64,000 nucleotides of DNA, taken from assembly GCA_013141055.1 (NCBI GenBank), contig JABFRS010000001.1, positions 2,659,714 through 2,723,713 of the forward strand. The letters are read 5' to 3'. Positions 26,193-34,186 of this stretch are shown piece after piece (position 1 is the stretch's first letter; each line of letters begins with the position of its first letter). The translations under genes and the position numbers were made by a program. The notes below the pieces were generated by a model that was not told the origin of the DNA, ran no database searches, and was given only the letters and a program-made list of their open reading frames with translations. Origin of the DNA: Cyclobacteriaceae bacterium. GTDB taxonomy: Bacteria > Bacteroidota > Bacteroidia > Cytophagales > Cyclobacteriaceae.

Positions 26193-26405
26193 TCAGGAGT
26201 TAGAATCGGCCATTTGCTTTTCGATCTTGGCCAGATCAACTGCACCGCATTTACTGCAACCTGTTGAGCATGCATTTTTTGCCTGGAAACTCTTATAGAT
26301 GAGATTTCCAACATAGGCGAGAGCGCCTAGAAAAATAAGACCGATCAGGATTAACTGAATCACAGTATAAAGATAGTTACAGTCTTCAAAACCACCTAGT
26401 TTCAA
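26193..26405 (-). CDS. Small Cys-rich membrane protein
   Basis: A 70-residue protein with one clear membrane segment (about 11-35; VIQLILIGLIFLGALAYVG), a basic stretch, then a Cys cluster CSTGCSKCG and a charged tail. The architecture (one helix, then C-x3-C-x2-C) resembles FeoB-associated Cys-rich membrane proteins, which may bind iron or act in redox, but no feoB is present here. It converges on the radical SAM gene with an eight-base gap. The first ATG (26405) is used; a shorter start is not excluded. Confidence 0.65.
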   Translation of the reverse strand: MKLGGFEDCNYLYTVIQLILIGLIFLGALAYVGNLIYKSFQAKNACSTGCSKCGAVDLAKIEKQMADSNS

Positions 26406-26563
26406 AAATGGTTCCCCTGTTCACGTTTGAACACCAGCAGGTAAAATCGAACAGTTCAGAAGGGTTGAATATCCTCAAAAACAGGGTATAGGTAGAATTT
26501 ATTTTGGCTTTATTCTTGGGATCGCTTTTGAAACTTTTTTCAATAAAAGCGCATCCTTAATCC

Positions 26564-28963
26564 ATGCTAAAAAACTACATAAAAACTGCACTCAGAAGTC
26601 TTTGGCTGCAAAAAAGCAACACGATCATAAACCTTTCAGGGCTTGCGTTAGGAATAGCTTCAAGTCTTATCCTGTTTCTTCTTGTTCGTCACATGTCGAG
26701 TTATGACAACTATCATACGAAGCGTGACAGGATTTACAGGGTAGTTACTGAATCAGAAGGTAACAGTGGAAAGGGCCATACACCGGGTATCCCTACTGTA
26801 CTTCCGGTTGCTTTCAGAAATGATTTTCCCGAAGCAGAAGAAGTAACGATCACATCATATAACAACGGTGGTTTGGTCACAATCCCTCAAGGTTCGGAAG
26901 AGCCTAAGCAGTATCAGGAGGATTGGGGCATGGCAAATGCGCAACAGAATTTCTTTAAAATTTTTGATAGAAAGATTATTTCAGGAGATAACATTAAAGC
27001 ACTCGACGAGCCAAACACAGCAGTCATATCAGAGAGGCTTGCCTTAAAATATTTTGAGACAAAGGATGTATTGGGGAAAACGATTCGCTACAGAGACCTT
27101 GATTACAAGATCACAGCTGTAATGGAAGATTTTCCAAAGAATACAGACTTCCCATTTGAACTTATGTTTTCCTACATCACCATACAAAAAGCGAAGGAGG
27201 AAGGTGGGTGGAACAGTACTTCAAGTGATGATCAATGCTATTTTTTGCTAAAGGATGGTGAGCCTATTTCCAAGATCGAAAGCAGGATGCCTGAGTTTGG
27301 AAAAAAATATCTTGGTGAGGATGCCGCCACAAGATCATTTCTACTTCAATCCTTGAAAGATATTCATTATGATGATCGCTTCGGCAATTATAATTACAAT
27401 ACGGTCAGTCGCAATATGCTTTCAGTTCTTGGTGTTATAGCGGTATTCCTGATTCTTACGGCATGCATCAATTTTATCAATCTATCCACCGCTGAGGCTA
27501 TTAAGCGATCCAAGGAAGTGGGCATTCGCAAGTCATTGGGTAGTACGCGAGGTCAGCTCATAGCACAATTTATGGGTGAATCAATACTCGTAACCGTCTT
27601 TGCGATGGTTGCGGCACTTATCATTGCAAAGGTTGCGCTTACTTTCCTGAATCCTTTTCTGGATCAATCAATCGGATTGAATTTCAGTAACGATGGTGGC
27701 CTGTGGGTTTTCATAACAGTTATTTTGGCAGTAGTTGCCGGACTATCCGGCCTATATCCATCCTTTGTAGTTTCAGGATTTAATCCCATCCTTGCTTTAA
27801 AGAATAGTTTAGGGAACAGAAACTCTTCTGGTTTTAATTTGAGAAGAGTTTTGGTAGTAGTGCAATTTTCTATTTCACAGTTTTTTATAATCGGAACGAT
27901 TGTGCTGATCACTCAGATGAACTATTTCCAGAGCAAAGAGCTCGGATTCAGGAGAGATGCCATCATCAATGTGCCCGTTCCGGTTCGTGAAATTCCATCC
28001 AATGATGGTTCCAGTAAGATGAGAACCCTGCGTGGAGAGGTTGCCAGAATCGCAGGAGTGGAGAACGTAAGCTTGTGTAATACTCCTCCTTCTTCCGGAT
28101 CAGTAAACACCACCAGCTTTACCATTAAAGGAGATGAGAAAGAGTATGAAGCTCAGATAAAAATGGTAGATGGAAATTACCTTGATCTGTACGATATAAA
28201 ATTAAGTGCTGGTAATAACATCATGGATATCGATACAGCACATGGATACCTTGTAAATGAAAAATTGGCAAGCATCGTTGGATATTCAAACCCCAATGAC
28301 ATTGTCGGTAAGCTTATGAAAATGGGAAGAAAAGAACTTCCTATTGTAGGAGTGATAAAAGATTTTCACACAACGTCTTTAAGATCCCCCATTGAAGCAA
28401 CCGCTCTCTTTAACAGAATCCGGGGCTATCAGAATTTATCTATAAAGCTGAACGGTGCTGACATGCAGGGAAGCATTCAGCAAATCCAGAAAGCCTGGGA
28501 GACATCTTATCCCGATCATATTTTTTCTTATGAATTTCTCGACTTGAAAATCAAAGAATTCTATGAAAATGAGAAGAGGATTTCAATCCTGCTAGGTCTT
28601 TTTACATCTCTGGCCATTTTCATCGGGTGCCTCGGACTGTTTGGTCTTGCTTCCTTTATGGCCAATCAAAAGACAAAAGAGATTGGTGTTCGCAAGGTTT
28701 TAGGGGCATCAGTAGAAAGCATCGTGTATATGTTTTCAAAGGAATACATAAAGCTGATTATCATTGGATTCATTATCGCATCACCATTTGCCTGGTACAT
28801 AATGAATCAGTGGCTTGATGGATTTGCTTATAAGATCGATATGGGTCCCAAAATATTTATTTCAGGAGTTGTGATTACCATGGTTATTGCAATTGCAACG
28901 GTCGGTTATCGGTCTCTTAAAGCTGCAATTGTTAACCCGGCAGATTCTTTGCGATCAGAATAG
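26564..28963 (+). CDS. FtsX/MacB-type ABC transporter permease
   Basis: A 799-residue inner-membrane permease with two MacB-periplasmic-core/FtsX modules. The first membrane helix (NLSGLALGIASSLILFLLV) is followed by a large periplasmic domain. FtsX segments follow at about 290-420 (VFLILTACINFINLSTAEA, KRSKEVGIRKSLGSTRGQL), then a second periplasmic domain. C-terminal FtsX helices have NQKTKEIGVRKVLGASVESI. The EVGIRK/EIGVRK signatures are typical of this class, which in Bacteroidota is often encoded without its ATPase. No ATPase gene is adjacent. Substrate unknown. Confidence 0.92.
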   Translation: MLKNYIKTALRSLWLQKSNTIINLSGLALGIASSLILFLLVRHMSSYDNYHTKRDRIYRVVTESEGNSGKGHTPGIPTVLPVAFRNDFPEAEEVTITSYNNGGLVTIPQGSEEPKQYQEDWGMANAQQNFFKIFDRKIISGDNIKALDEPNTAVISERLALKYFETKDVLGKTIRYRDLDYKITAVMEDFPKNTDFPFELMFSYITIQKAKEEGGWNSTSSDDQCYFLLKDGEPISKIESRMPEFGKKYLGEDAATRSFLLQSLKDIHYDDRFGNYNYNTVSRNMLSVLGVIAVFLILTACINFINLSTAEAIKRSKEVGIRKSLGSTRGQLIAQFMGESILVTVFAMVAALIIAKVALTFLNPFLDQSIGLNFSNDGGLWVFITVILAVVAGLSGLYPSFVVSGFNPILALKNSLGNRNSSGFNLRRVLVVVQFSISQFFIIGTIVLITQMNYFQSKELGFRRDAIINVPVPVREIPSNDGSSKMRTLRGEVARIAGVENVSLCNTPPSSGSVNTTSFTIKGDEKEYEAQIKMVDGNYLDLYDIKLSAGNNIMDIDTAHGYLVNEKLASIVGYSNPNDIVGKLMKMGRKELPIVGVIKDFHTTSLRSPIEATALFNRIRGYQNLSIKLNGADMQGSIQQIQKAWETSYPDHIFSYEFLDLKIKEFYENEKRISILLGLFTSLAIFIGCLGLFGLASFMANQKTKEIGVRKVLGASVESIVYMFSKEYIKLIIIGFIIASPFAWYIMNQWLDGFAYKIDMGPKIFISGVVITMVIAIATVGYRSLKAAIVNPADSLRSE

Positions 28964-28964
28964 A

Positions 28965-30389
28965 CTAACCAAGAATTAATTTCATTCCGGGTTCGAGGCG
29001 ATTGTTTTTGAGATTATTAAGACTCTTGATTTTCTCAATAGTAATTCCTTGAAATTTCTTTGAAATATCCCACAAGGTATCGCCAGGCTGAACAATATAG
29101 GTTTTGTCATCTGGTAATGAGACAGAATTGGTAGACACCTGAGGGGTTGCTTGTGTAACTTTTTTGGATGGGTATACCCAGATGTTAAGTTTTTGTCCTG
29201 TACGGATCATGTTTCCATGAAGCTTGTTCCACTTACGTAAATCATCAACCCGAACACGATGGCGCTGAGCAATACCTCCCAGCACATCTCCTGACTTAAC
29301 GCGATAAACCAACAGCTCGCGTCCGGCCGTATTGCCAGAGGAAGTTTTTGCCAATATTTCAATTTGTTTCCTGCCGACTTTAGAAGCAGAATCCAGAATT
29401 CTGAACCGATCTTTTTCCAATTCAATTTTAGCCGCTAGTGGTAATCTGAGTATAAATCCTTTTTGTGTTTCGGGAAGTGCATTATGCCGGACGGATGGAT
29501 TTAAAATCAGGAGATCTTCTGTGCAAGTGCCGGTAAGTTTGGCGAATGTGTCAAAATGAAGAAATTTCTTTACCACAAGTGTATCATGAGGAATAGGTTG
29601 CTCAATCGCAGTCTCGATCATGTTATGTTCTTCTGCATAATTCATAGCATAAATGATCGCTACAAATTGTGGCACATATGACCGTGTTTCCCGGGGGAGG
29701 AATTTATAGATCTCCCAGAAAGTTCGCTTGTATTCAGAACGTCGAATGGCACGCTTCACAGTGCCAGGGCCTGAGTTATAAGCTGCTAAGGCCAGATCCC
29801 AATTGTTGAACATCTTGTACAATTGGCTCAGATACTTACATGCAGCCTCTGTGGATTTTTCCGGATCCATGCGATCATCGAAATACCAGTCGTTATGAAG
29901 ATCAAAATACTTTCCTGTAAAAGACATGAATTGCCACAGACCCGCAGCACTCGCCCTTGAGACAGCACGAGGATTCAATCCTGATTCTATGATGGACAGA
30001 TATTTTAATTCATCAGGGAGATTATACTTTGCAAGGTACTTTTCGAAAAGCGGGAAGTAAAGATCTCTGCGGCGAAGCATCAGTCGTGTGTATTCACGAT
30101 TACGAATCGTGAAGTAATTTATAAATCCATGAATGTTGCTGTTGTAGGGGAGTGGAATAGTCTGTTGAATGCAGCGTAACCGATCAGCGACCAGCTCTGG
30201 AGTTTCCTCTGCCGGGATATATTCATAGTCCATAGGCAATGCAAACATCATAATCTCAGGTGAGAGGCTGTCTACTGCCATGATATCAGACTCCACGACT
30301 TCGGCAATCGAATCAGGTGGATCGGGTATCTGAGCAATTACCTGACCAGCCATAAGCCCGAAAAAACATATTATAATCCAACTTCTCAT
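28965..30389 (-). CDS. LysM-containing lytic transglycosylase (MltD-like)
   Basis: Cleaves peptidoglycan glycan strands non-hydrolytically in the periplasm. The 474-residue product has a signal peptide ending near GQVIAQ. The transglycosylase domain (about 110-250) has ELKYLSIIESGLNPRAVSRA (catalytic Glu in the IESG motif), GLWQFM and LALAAYNSGPGTVKRAI. Two LysM domains close the protein (about 355-400, YRVKSGDVLGGIAQRHRV; about 430-474, YIVQPGDTLWDISKKFQ). The architecture fits MltD. It is the last gene of a long same-strand envelope run, 57 bases after gatA, and converges on the FtsX permease with one base between the stop codons. Confidence 0.93.
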   Translation of the reverse strand: MRSWIIICFFGLMAGQVIAQIPDPPDSIAEVVESDIMAVDSLSPEIMMFALPMDYEYIPAEETPELVADRLRCIQQTIPLPYNSNIHGFINYFTIRNREYTRLMLRRRDLYFPLFEKYLAKYNLPDELKYLSIIESGLNPRAVSRASAAGLWQFMSFTGKYFDLHNDWYFDDRMDPEKSTEAACKYLSQLYKMFNNWDLALAAYNSGPGTVKRAIRRSEYKRTFWEIYKFLPRETRSYVPQFVAIIYAMNYAEEHNMIETAIEQPIPHDTLVVKKFLHFDTFAKLTGTCTEDLLILNPSVRHNALPETQKGFILRLPLAAKIELEKDRFRILDSASKVGRKQIEILAKTSSGNTAGRELLVYRVKSGDVLGGIAQRHRVRVDDLRKWNKLHGNMIRTGQKLNIWVYPSKKVTQATPQVSTNSVSLPDDKTYIVQPGDTLWDISKKFQGITIEKIKSLNNLKNNRLEPGMKLILG

Positions 30390-30446
30390 AGTATCGTAAC
30401 GTATTGTGTTTTTAAAAATTATCTCTGGTCCAGGAGAGTAATCATT

Positions 30447-31868
30447 CTATTCTTTTGTCAGCATTTTTGATAGTTGCAGGAGCTTTGATTCTTCAAAATC
30501 ATCTGCAATTGCCTGAAGTCCAATAGGAAGTCCTTGAAGATCCTTTCCATAAGGAAAAGAAATTCCCGGAACGCCCGCAACGTTTGCCTGCACTGAAAAT
30601 AAATCCGCCAGGTACATCTCCAGGGGATCACTTGTGTGTTCTCTGAGTTTGAATGCAGTAGTCGGCGCTGTTGGCATTACAATGAAATCGTATTGGCGAA
30701 AAACTTCTTTTGTCTGCTCCCGAATCAGTCTCCTTACCTTTTGAGCCTTTGTATAGTAAGCATCATAATAGCTTGAGCTAAGCACAAAGGTTCCTAACAA
30801 AATTCTCCGTTGCACTTCTTTTCCAAATCCTTCACTTCTTGTCTTCTTGTAGAGAGATTGTAGATCTTTTGTTTGTGGACTTCGGTATCCATATCGAACT
30901 CCGTCATATCTGGAAAGATTCGAACTCGCTTCGGCAGTTGCCAGAATATAGTATGTTGGCAAAACGTGTTTCAACATAGGGAAATCAATCGGCTCTGCAG
31001 TGTGACCTCCCGATTGCAATTCGGAGATTACTTCTTTCATGGCTGATTTTATTTCCGGTTGAATTGAATCGGATTCAAGAGTGTCTTTAAGATATGCTAC
31101 TTTAAATTTCTTTGGATGACCAAGTTCTGATGAATAATCCGGAACGGCTTTATGAGATACGGTACTGTCGTAATCATCGTGACCTGCGATTACACTTAAA
31201 ACTAAAGCAATATCTTCCGTACTCTTTGAAAAAATACCAATACAATCAAATGAGGATCCATAGGCCACCAGTCCATGACGTGAGATTCTGGAGTAAGTAG
31301 GTTTTAATCCAACAACCCCACAAAATGCTGCAGGTTGACGAACGGATCCTCCGGTATCAGAGCCAAGTGAAACCTGACACATATCCGCGGCGACTGCAAC
31401 AGCGGATCCACCGGAAGAACCGCCGGGAACGCGTGTATTATCAACGGGATTTAACACGGGGCCAAAAGCTGAGTTTTCATTGGAAGACCCCATCGCGAAC
31501 TCATCACAATTTTGTCTGCCAATGATGATAGCATCTTCATCCAGTAGTCTTTGAACAGCTGTCGCTGTAAACTGAGAGACGAAGCCGTCGAGAATTTTAC
31601 TTCCTGCCTGAAGCGGATGGTCTTTGTAGCATAGAACATCCTTTAAGCCAACGACCATGCCGGCGAGTTTGCCAGCATGGTCGTTCTTAATTTTCTTATC
31701 GATTTCTGAAGCTCTTGCAAGGGCTTCTTCTTCATAGATACTTAGAAAAGCATTGAGATGAGACTGTTCACGTATTTTAGAAAGATGGAACAGAACACGG
31801 TCCACGCAAGAGAAATTTCCAGTGCGAAGATTGCTCTGAATTTCTAAAAAGCTTGAATGGGTTTCCAA
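30447..31868 (-). CDS. gatA: Aspartyl/glutamyl-tRNA amidotransferase subunit A
   Basis: Amidase subunit that releases ammonia from glutamine for GatB to make Gln-tRNA(Gln) or Asn-tRNA(Asn). The 473-residue product has the amidase signature: the catalytic Lys in GMVVGLKDVLCYKDHPLQAG, the Gly/Ser-rich loop PGGSSGGSAVAVAADMC with GSDTGGSVRQPAAFCG carrying the Ser-cisSer pair, GLKPTYSRISRHGLVAYGS, and PGISFPYGKDLQGLPIGLQ. Length is normal. It starts four bases after the tatA stop. gatB and gatC are not in the window. Confidence 0.95.
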   Translation of the reverse strand: METHSSFLEIQSNLRTGNFSCVDRVLFHLSKIREQSHLNAFLSIYEEEALARASEIDKKIKNDHAGKLAGMVVGLKDVLCYKDHPLQAGSKILDGFVSQFTATAVQRLLDEDAIIIGRQNCDEFAMGSSNENSAFGPVLNPVDNTRVPGGSSGGSAVAVAADMCQVSLGSDTGGSVRQPAAFCGVVGLKPTYSRISRHGLVAYGSSFDCIGIFSKSTEDIALVLSVIAGHDDYDSTVSHKAVPDYSSELGHPKKFKVAYLKDTLESDSIQPEIKSAMKEVISELQSGGHTAEPIDFPMLKHVLPTYYILATAEASSNLSRYDGVRYGYRSPQTKDLQSLYKKTRSEGFGKEVQRRILLGTFVLSSSYYDAYYTKAQKVRRLIREQTKEVFRQYDFIVMPTAPTTAFKLREHTSDPLEMYLADLFSVQANVAGVPGISFPYGKDLQGLPIGLQAIADDFEESKLLQLSKMLTKE

Positions 31869-31871
31869 TGC

Positions 31872-32087
31872 TTACTTACCGTCATCGAGCCGGCCAGTTT
31901 TATTGCCAGCATCTTCAACTTCTTTCTTTACATCGCTTACAGCATCCTTGAATTCGCGTACTCCCTTGCCAAGTCCCTTCATGAATTCAGGGATTTTCTT
32001 AGCTCCGAAAAACACCAATACAACTACACCGATCAACAACATTTCGTTGAAACCAACGCCGCCTAAAATCAAAAGGATCGCTTTCAT
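31872..32087 (-). CDS. tatA: Sec-independent protein translocase TatA/TatE
   Basis: Pore-forming part of the twin-arginine export system for folded proteins. The 71-residue product has one N-terminal membrane helix (NEMLLIGVVVLVFF) with the FGAKKIPEF hinge, an amphipathic helix (MKGLGKGVREFKDAV) and a charged tail, exactly the TatA layout. tatC is not adjacent. The gene directly precedes gatA, with three bases between. Confidence 0.92.
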   Translation of the reverse strand: MKAILLILGGVGFNEMLLIGVVVLVFFGAKKIPEFMKGLGKGVREFKDAVSDVKKEVEDAGNKTGRLDDGK

Positions 32088-32106
32088 AATTTTATCTTTA
32101 GAACCT

Positions 32107-32114
32107 CAAAATTA
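32107..32114 (-). promoter_or_regulatory. Possible -7 element upstream of tatA
   Basis: On the minus strand this reads TAATTTTG, matching TAnnTTTG, about 20 bases before the tatA start. No TTG occurs at the -33 position, so it is a weak call. Confidence 0.35.
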
Positions 32115-32180
32115 GCTTAAAATTTTGAATTTCTTCCACCATTCATGGAAGTGCTGAAAGTGCACGGAATGGGCTTTAAA

Positions 32181-33401
32181 TCAATCTTTTAGCCAGGTTT
32201 GGGGATCCAGAGCTAAGGTATTTTTGCGAATCTGGAAGCGGAGTTCTGAGATCCCTTCGCTGTTGACCAGCATTTTACCAATCTCCTGATTGGTGATGAC
32301 TTTCTGACCTTTTTTAACGGATACGTCTTTAAGGCCGGAATATACAGTGAAGTACTCTCCATGACTGATAAGTACAGTGTTTCCTAGTGTAGGGATAAAT
32401 GCTACGGCCCGGACTTCACCGGAAAATATCGTCTTCACTTTCTCTCCCTGTGCTGTCTGAATATTGATGCCATCATTTTGCACAATAATACCTTTTAACA
32501 AAGGGTGATTTTGCCTACCAAATTTTTGTGATACGAATCCTGCGGCCGGCCATGGGAATTTATTTTTGTTTTCTTCAAAAGAATTGGAAAGGGCAACGAC
32601 ATTATCAGTTGGCTTGGCTGCTTCCTTTTTATTTTTTGCAGCGGCAGCCTCACGTGCTTCTCTTGCAGCACGTTCCATTTCCTCTTTGATAATATCGCTG
32701 ATTACCTTATCAAGTTTGGCAACTGCTTTTCTCGTTTCTTCCAGATCTACTTTGAGCCTTTTTTCCTCTTTTGTAAGAGAATGAACAATTACATTTTGTT
32801 TTTGCTTAAGGCCATCCAGGTTATTTTTCTCAGACAATTCTTCGTTCAACAGTTTATTCTTGTCATCTTTTTTCCCTTCGATCACAAGCACTTGCTCAGC
32901 GAGATGTTCCTGAACTCTTTTAATAACGACAGCCTGTTCTTTTCTGGCGGTGCCATATTGCTCCATGTATTTGATGCGCATGGCAAGCTGATCGAAGGTA
33001 GAGGCGGAAAACAGGAACATCAATTTTGAAACACCACCACTTGTTTTTTGAGCAGAGAAAACCATGGAGCCATACTCGGCCTTAAGACGATTTAAATCGG
33101 TTTGTAGTGCTTTTAAGATCTCGTTGTTCTCTCCGATATCCATGTTCATCAACTCAATCTCGGATTGTACCGATACAATGAGGGCTTCCTGCTGACGGAT
33201 GCGCTGTGTGATTGCGGCAAGCTCACCTAATGAACTGCTTTTTTGCTGAGAGGTTTCTTTGAGGATCTTTTCGGTTTCTTTGATCTTATCAAGATTCTGC
33301 TGTTTTTCTTTTTGCAGTTGTGATTTAGTTCGTTGTGCCTCGACGCCCGAAACGAACAAAAAAAATAAAATCAGGAAACAGAGTTTTTTACCTGCGATCA
33401 T
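32181..33401 (-). CDS. EnvC-like peptidoglycan hydrolase activator (degenerate LytM/M23)
   Basis: A 406-residue periplasmic protein: signal peptide ending near GVEAQ, a long coiled coil (about 25-265, rich in Lys/Glu/Gln), and a LytM domain (about 300-406). The LytM zinc ligands are not kept. The usual H-G-x-D strand reads VQNDGINI, the usual H-L strand reads YFTVYSGLKDV, and the usual HLHFEI strand reads ELRFQI. This looks like a non-catalytic EnvC-type activator of cell-wall amidases rather than an endopeptidase. The gene overlaps the DUF4292 gene by 14 bases and belongs to the envelope run from 38410 to 28965. Confidence 0.88.
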   Translation of the reverse strand: MIAGKKLCFLILFFLFVSGVEAQRTKSQLQKEKQQNLDKIKETEKILKETSQQKSSSLGELAAITQRIRQQEALIVSVQSEIELMNMDIGENNEILKALQTDLNRLKAEYGSMVFSAQKTSGGVSKLMFLFSASTFDQLAMRIKYMEQYGTARKEQAVVIKRVQEHLAEQVLVIEGKKDDKNKLLNEELSEKNNLDGLKQKQNVIVHSLTKEEKRLKVDLEETRKAVAKLDKVISDIIKEEMERAAREAREAAAAKNKKEAAKPTDNVVALSNSFEENKNKFPWPAAGFVSQKFGRQNHPLLKGIIVQNDGINIQTAQGEKVKTIFSGEVRAVAFIPTLGNTVLISHGEYFTVYSGLKDVSVKKGQKVITNQEIGKMLVNSEGISELRFQIRKNTLALDPQTWLKD

Positions 33402-34131
33402 ATTTCCGTGGAATTTTAAACGGAAATTTCAATTCTTTATCGCCTACTTCGGCTTTGTTATACTCCAGTATGATAGAAGTATTAAGAAGGCCCTTCGCGG
33501 TTTTGTATATGATATTCACGCCGCCACTGTAAGGAAAAGTTTTATCTCCCACGACTTGAAAATTGGAGTAATTCAGAACAACAGAGTTATTGGTGCTTGC
33601 CTCTTTCATTTCTACCTTCTCCAGTTTCCGGCTGGCAGCATTGATATAATTCTTAACGTTGACAGTGCCGCGTTGTTGTTCCAAAAGATTGAAACTTGGC
33701 CCTGGTGTGATCTTATCCTCTTCCATGCGTGGAGAAATCAAATTAGCGAGGATGGCGGATTGGATGGTATAATAATTGACTTCAAAATTGAAGCGTTGAG
33801 AAAGTTCCTTGTAATCGAAAACATAGTATTCCTTGTCAACAGTGCTTACAATTGTAACAGAGTCTTTATTGATCAAGGCCTTTCCGCCCTGAACGCCAAT
33901 AACTGAAAAAGTCATCCAGATTACGCTGTCTTTGCGGATGCGGATATTAGCTGTGACTTCACGTTCCTTGTTGTCGTCACGGAAAACCATGCGTGCTTTT
34001 CCATGAAAATATTCGAAATCAATCTCCTGAATTTCCAGAGTAGCGGGTGGAGGAGGAATTGTAGGTAATACTTTTTTACTGCAGGAAAAAAGCAGAGCTA
34101 CAGATAAGATGACTAAAGCCGGGTATTTCAT
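33388..34131 (-). CDS. DUF4292 lipoprotein
   Basis: A 247-residue lipoprotein with lipobox LLFSC (Cys17), then a Pro-rich linker (TIPPPPATLEIQ). The globular domain has alternating beta strands (FHGKARMVFRDDN, ANIRIRKDSVIWMTFSVIG, GKALINKDSVTIVST, NFEVNYYTIQSAILANL) typical of DUF4292. The pattern resembles the LolA/LolB-type lipoprotein-carrier fold, but that is inference and needs structure prediction. It sits between the TPR gene and the EnvC-like gene and overlaps the latter by 14 bases, so it is probably an envelope maintenance factor. Confidence 0.85.
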   Translation of the reverse strand: MKYPALVILSVALLFSCSKKVLPTIPPPPATLEIQEIDFEYFHGKARMVFRDDNKEREVTANIRIRKDSVIWMTFSVIGVQGGKALINKDSVTIVSTVDKEYYVFDYKELSQRFNFEVNYYTIQSAILANLISPRMEEDKITPGPSFNLLEQQRGTVNVKNYINAASRKLEKVEMKEASTNNSVVLNYSNFQVVGDKTFPYSGGVNIIYKTAKGLLNTSIILEYNKAEVGDKELKFPFKIPRKYDRR

Positions 34132-34186
34132 CAGGTGCCCAAAGGTACGGCTTGAAAGGAAAAAATAATAGCCTTATTAAAGACGG

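Noticed and set aside
33259-33906. A 215-codon open frame on the plus strand opposite the DUF4292 gene
   Set aside because: It is antisense to well-supported DUF4292 and EnvC-like genes and shows no domain; treated as a shadow.
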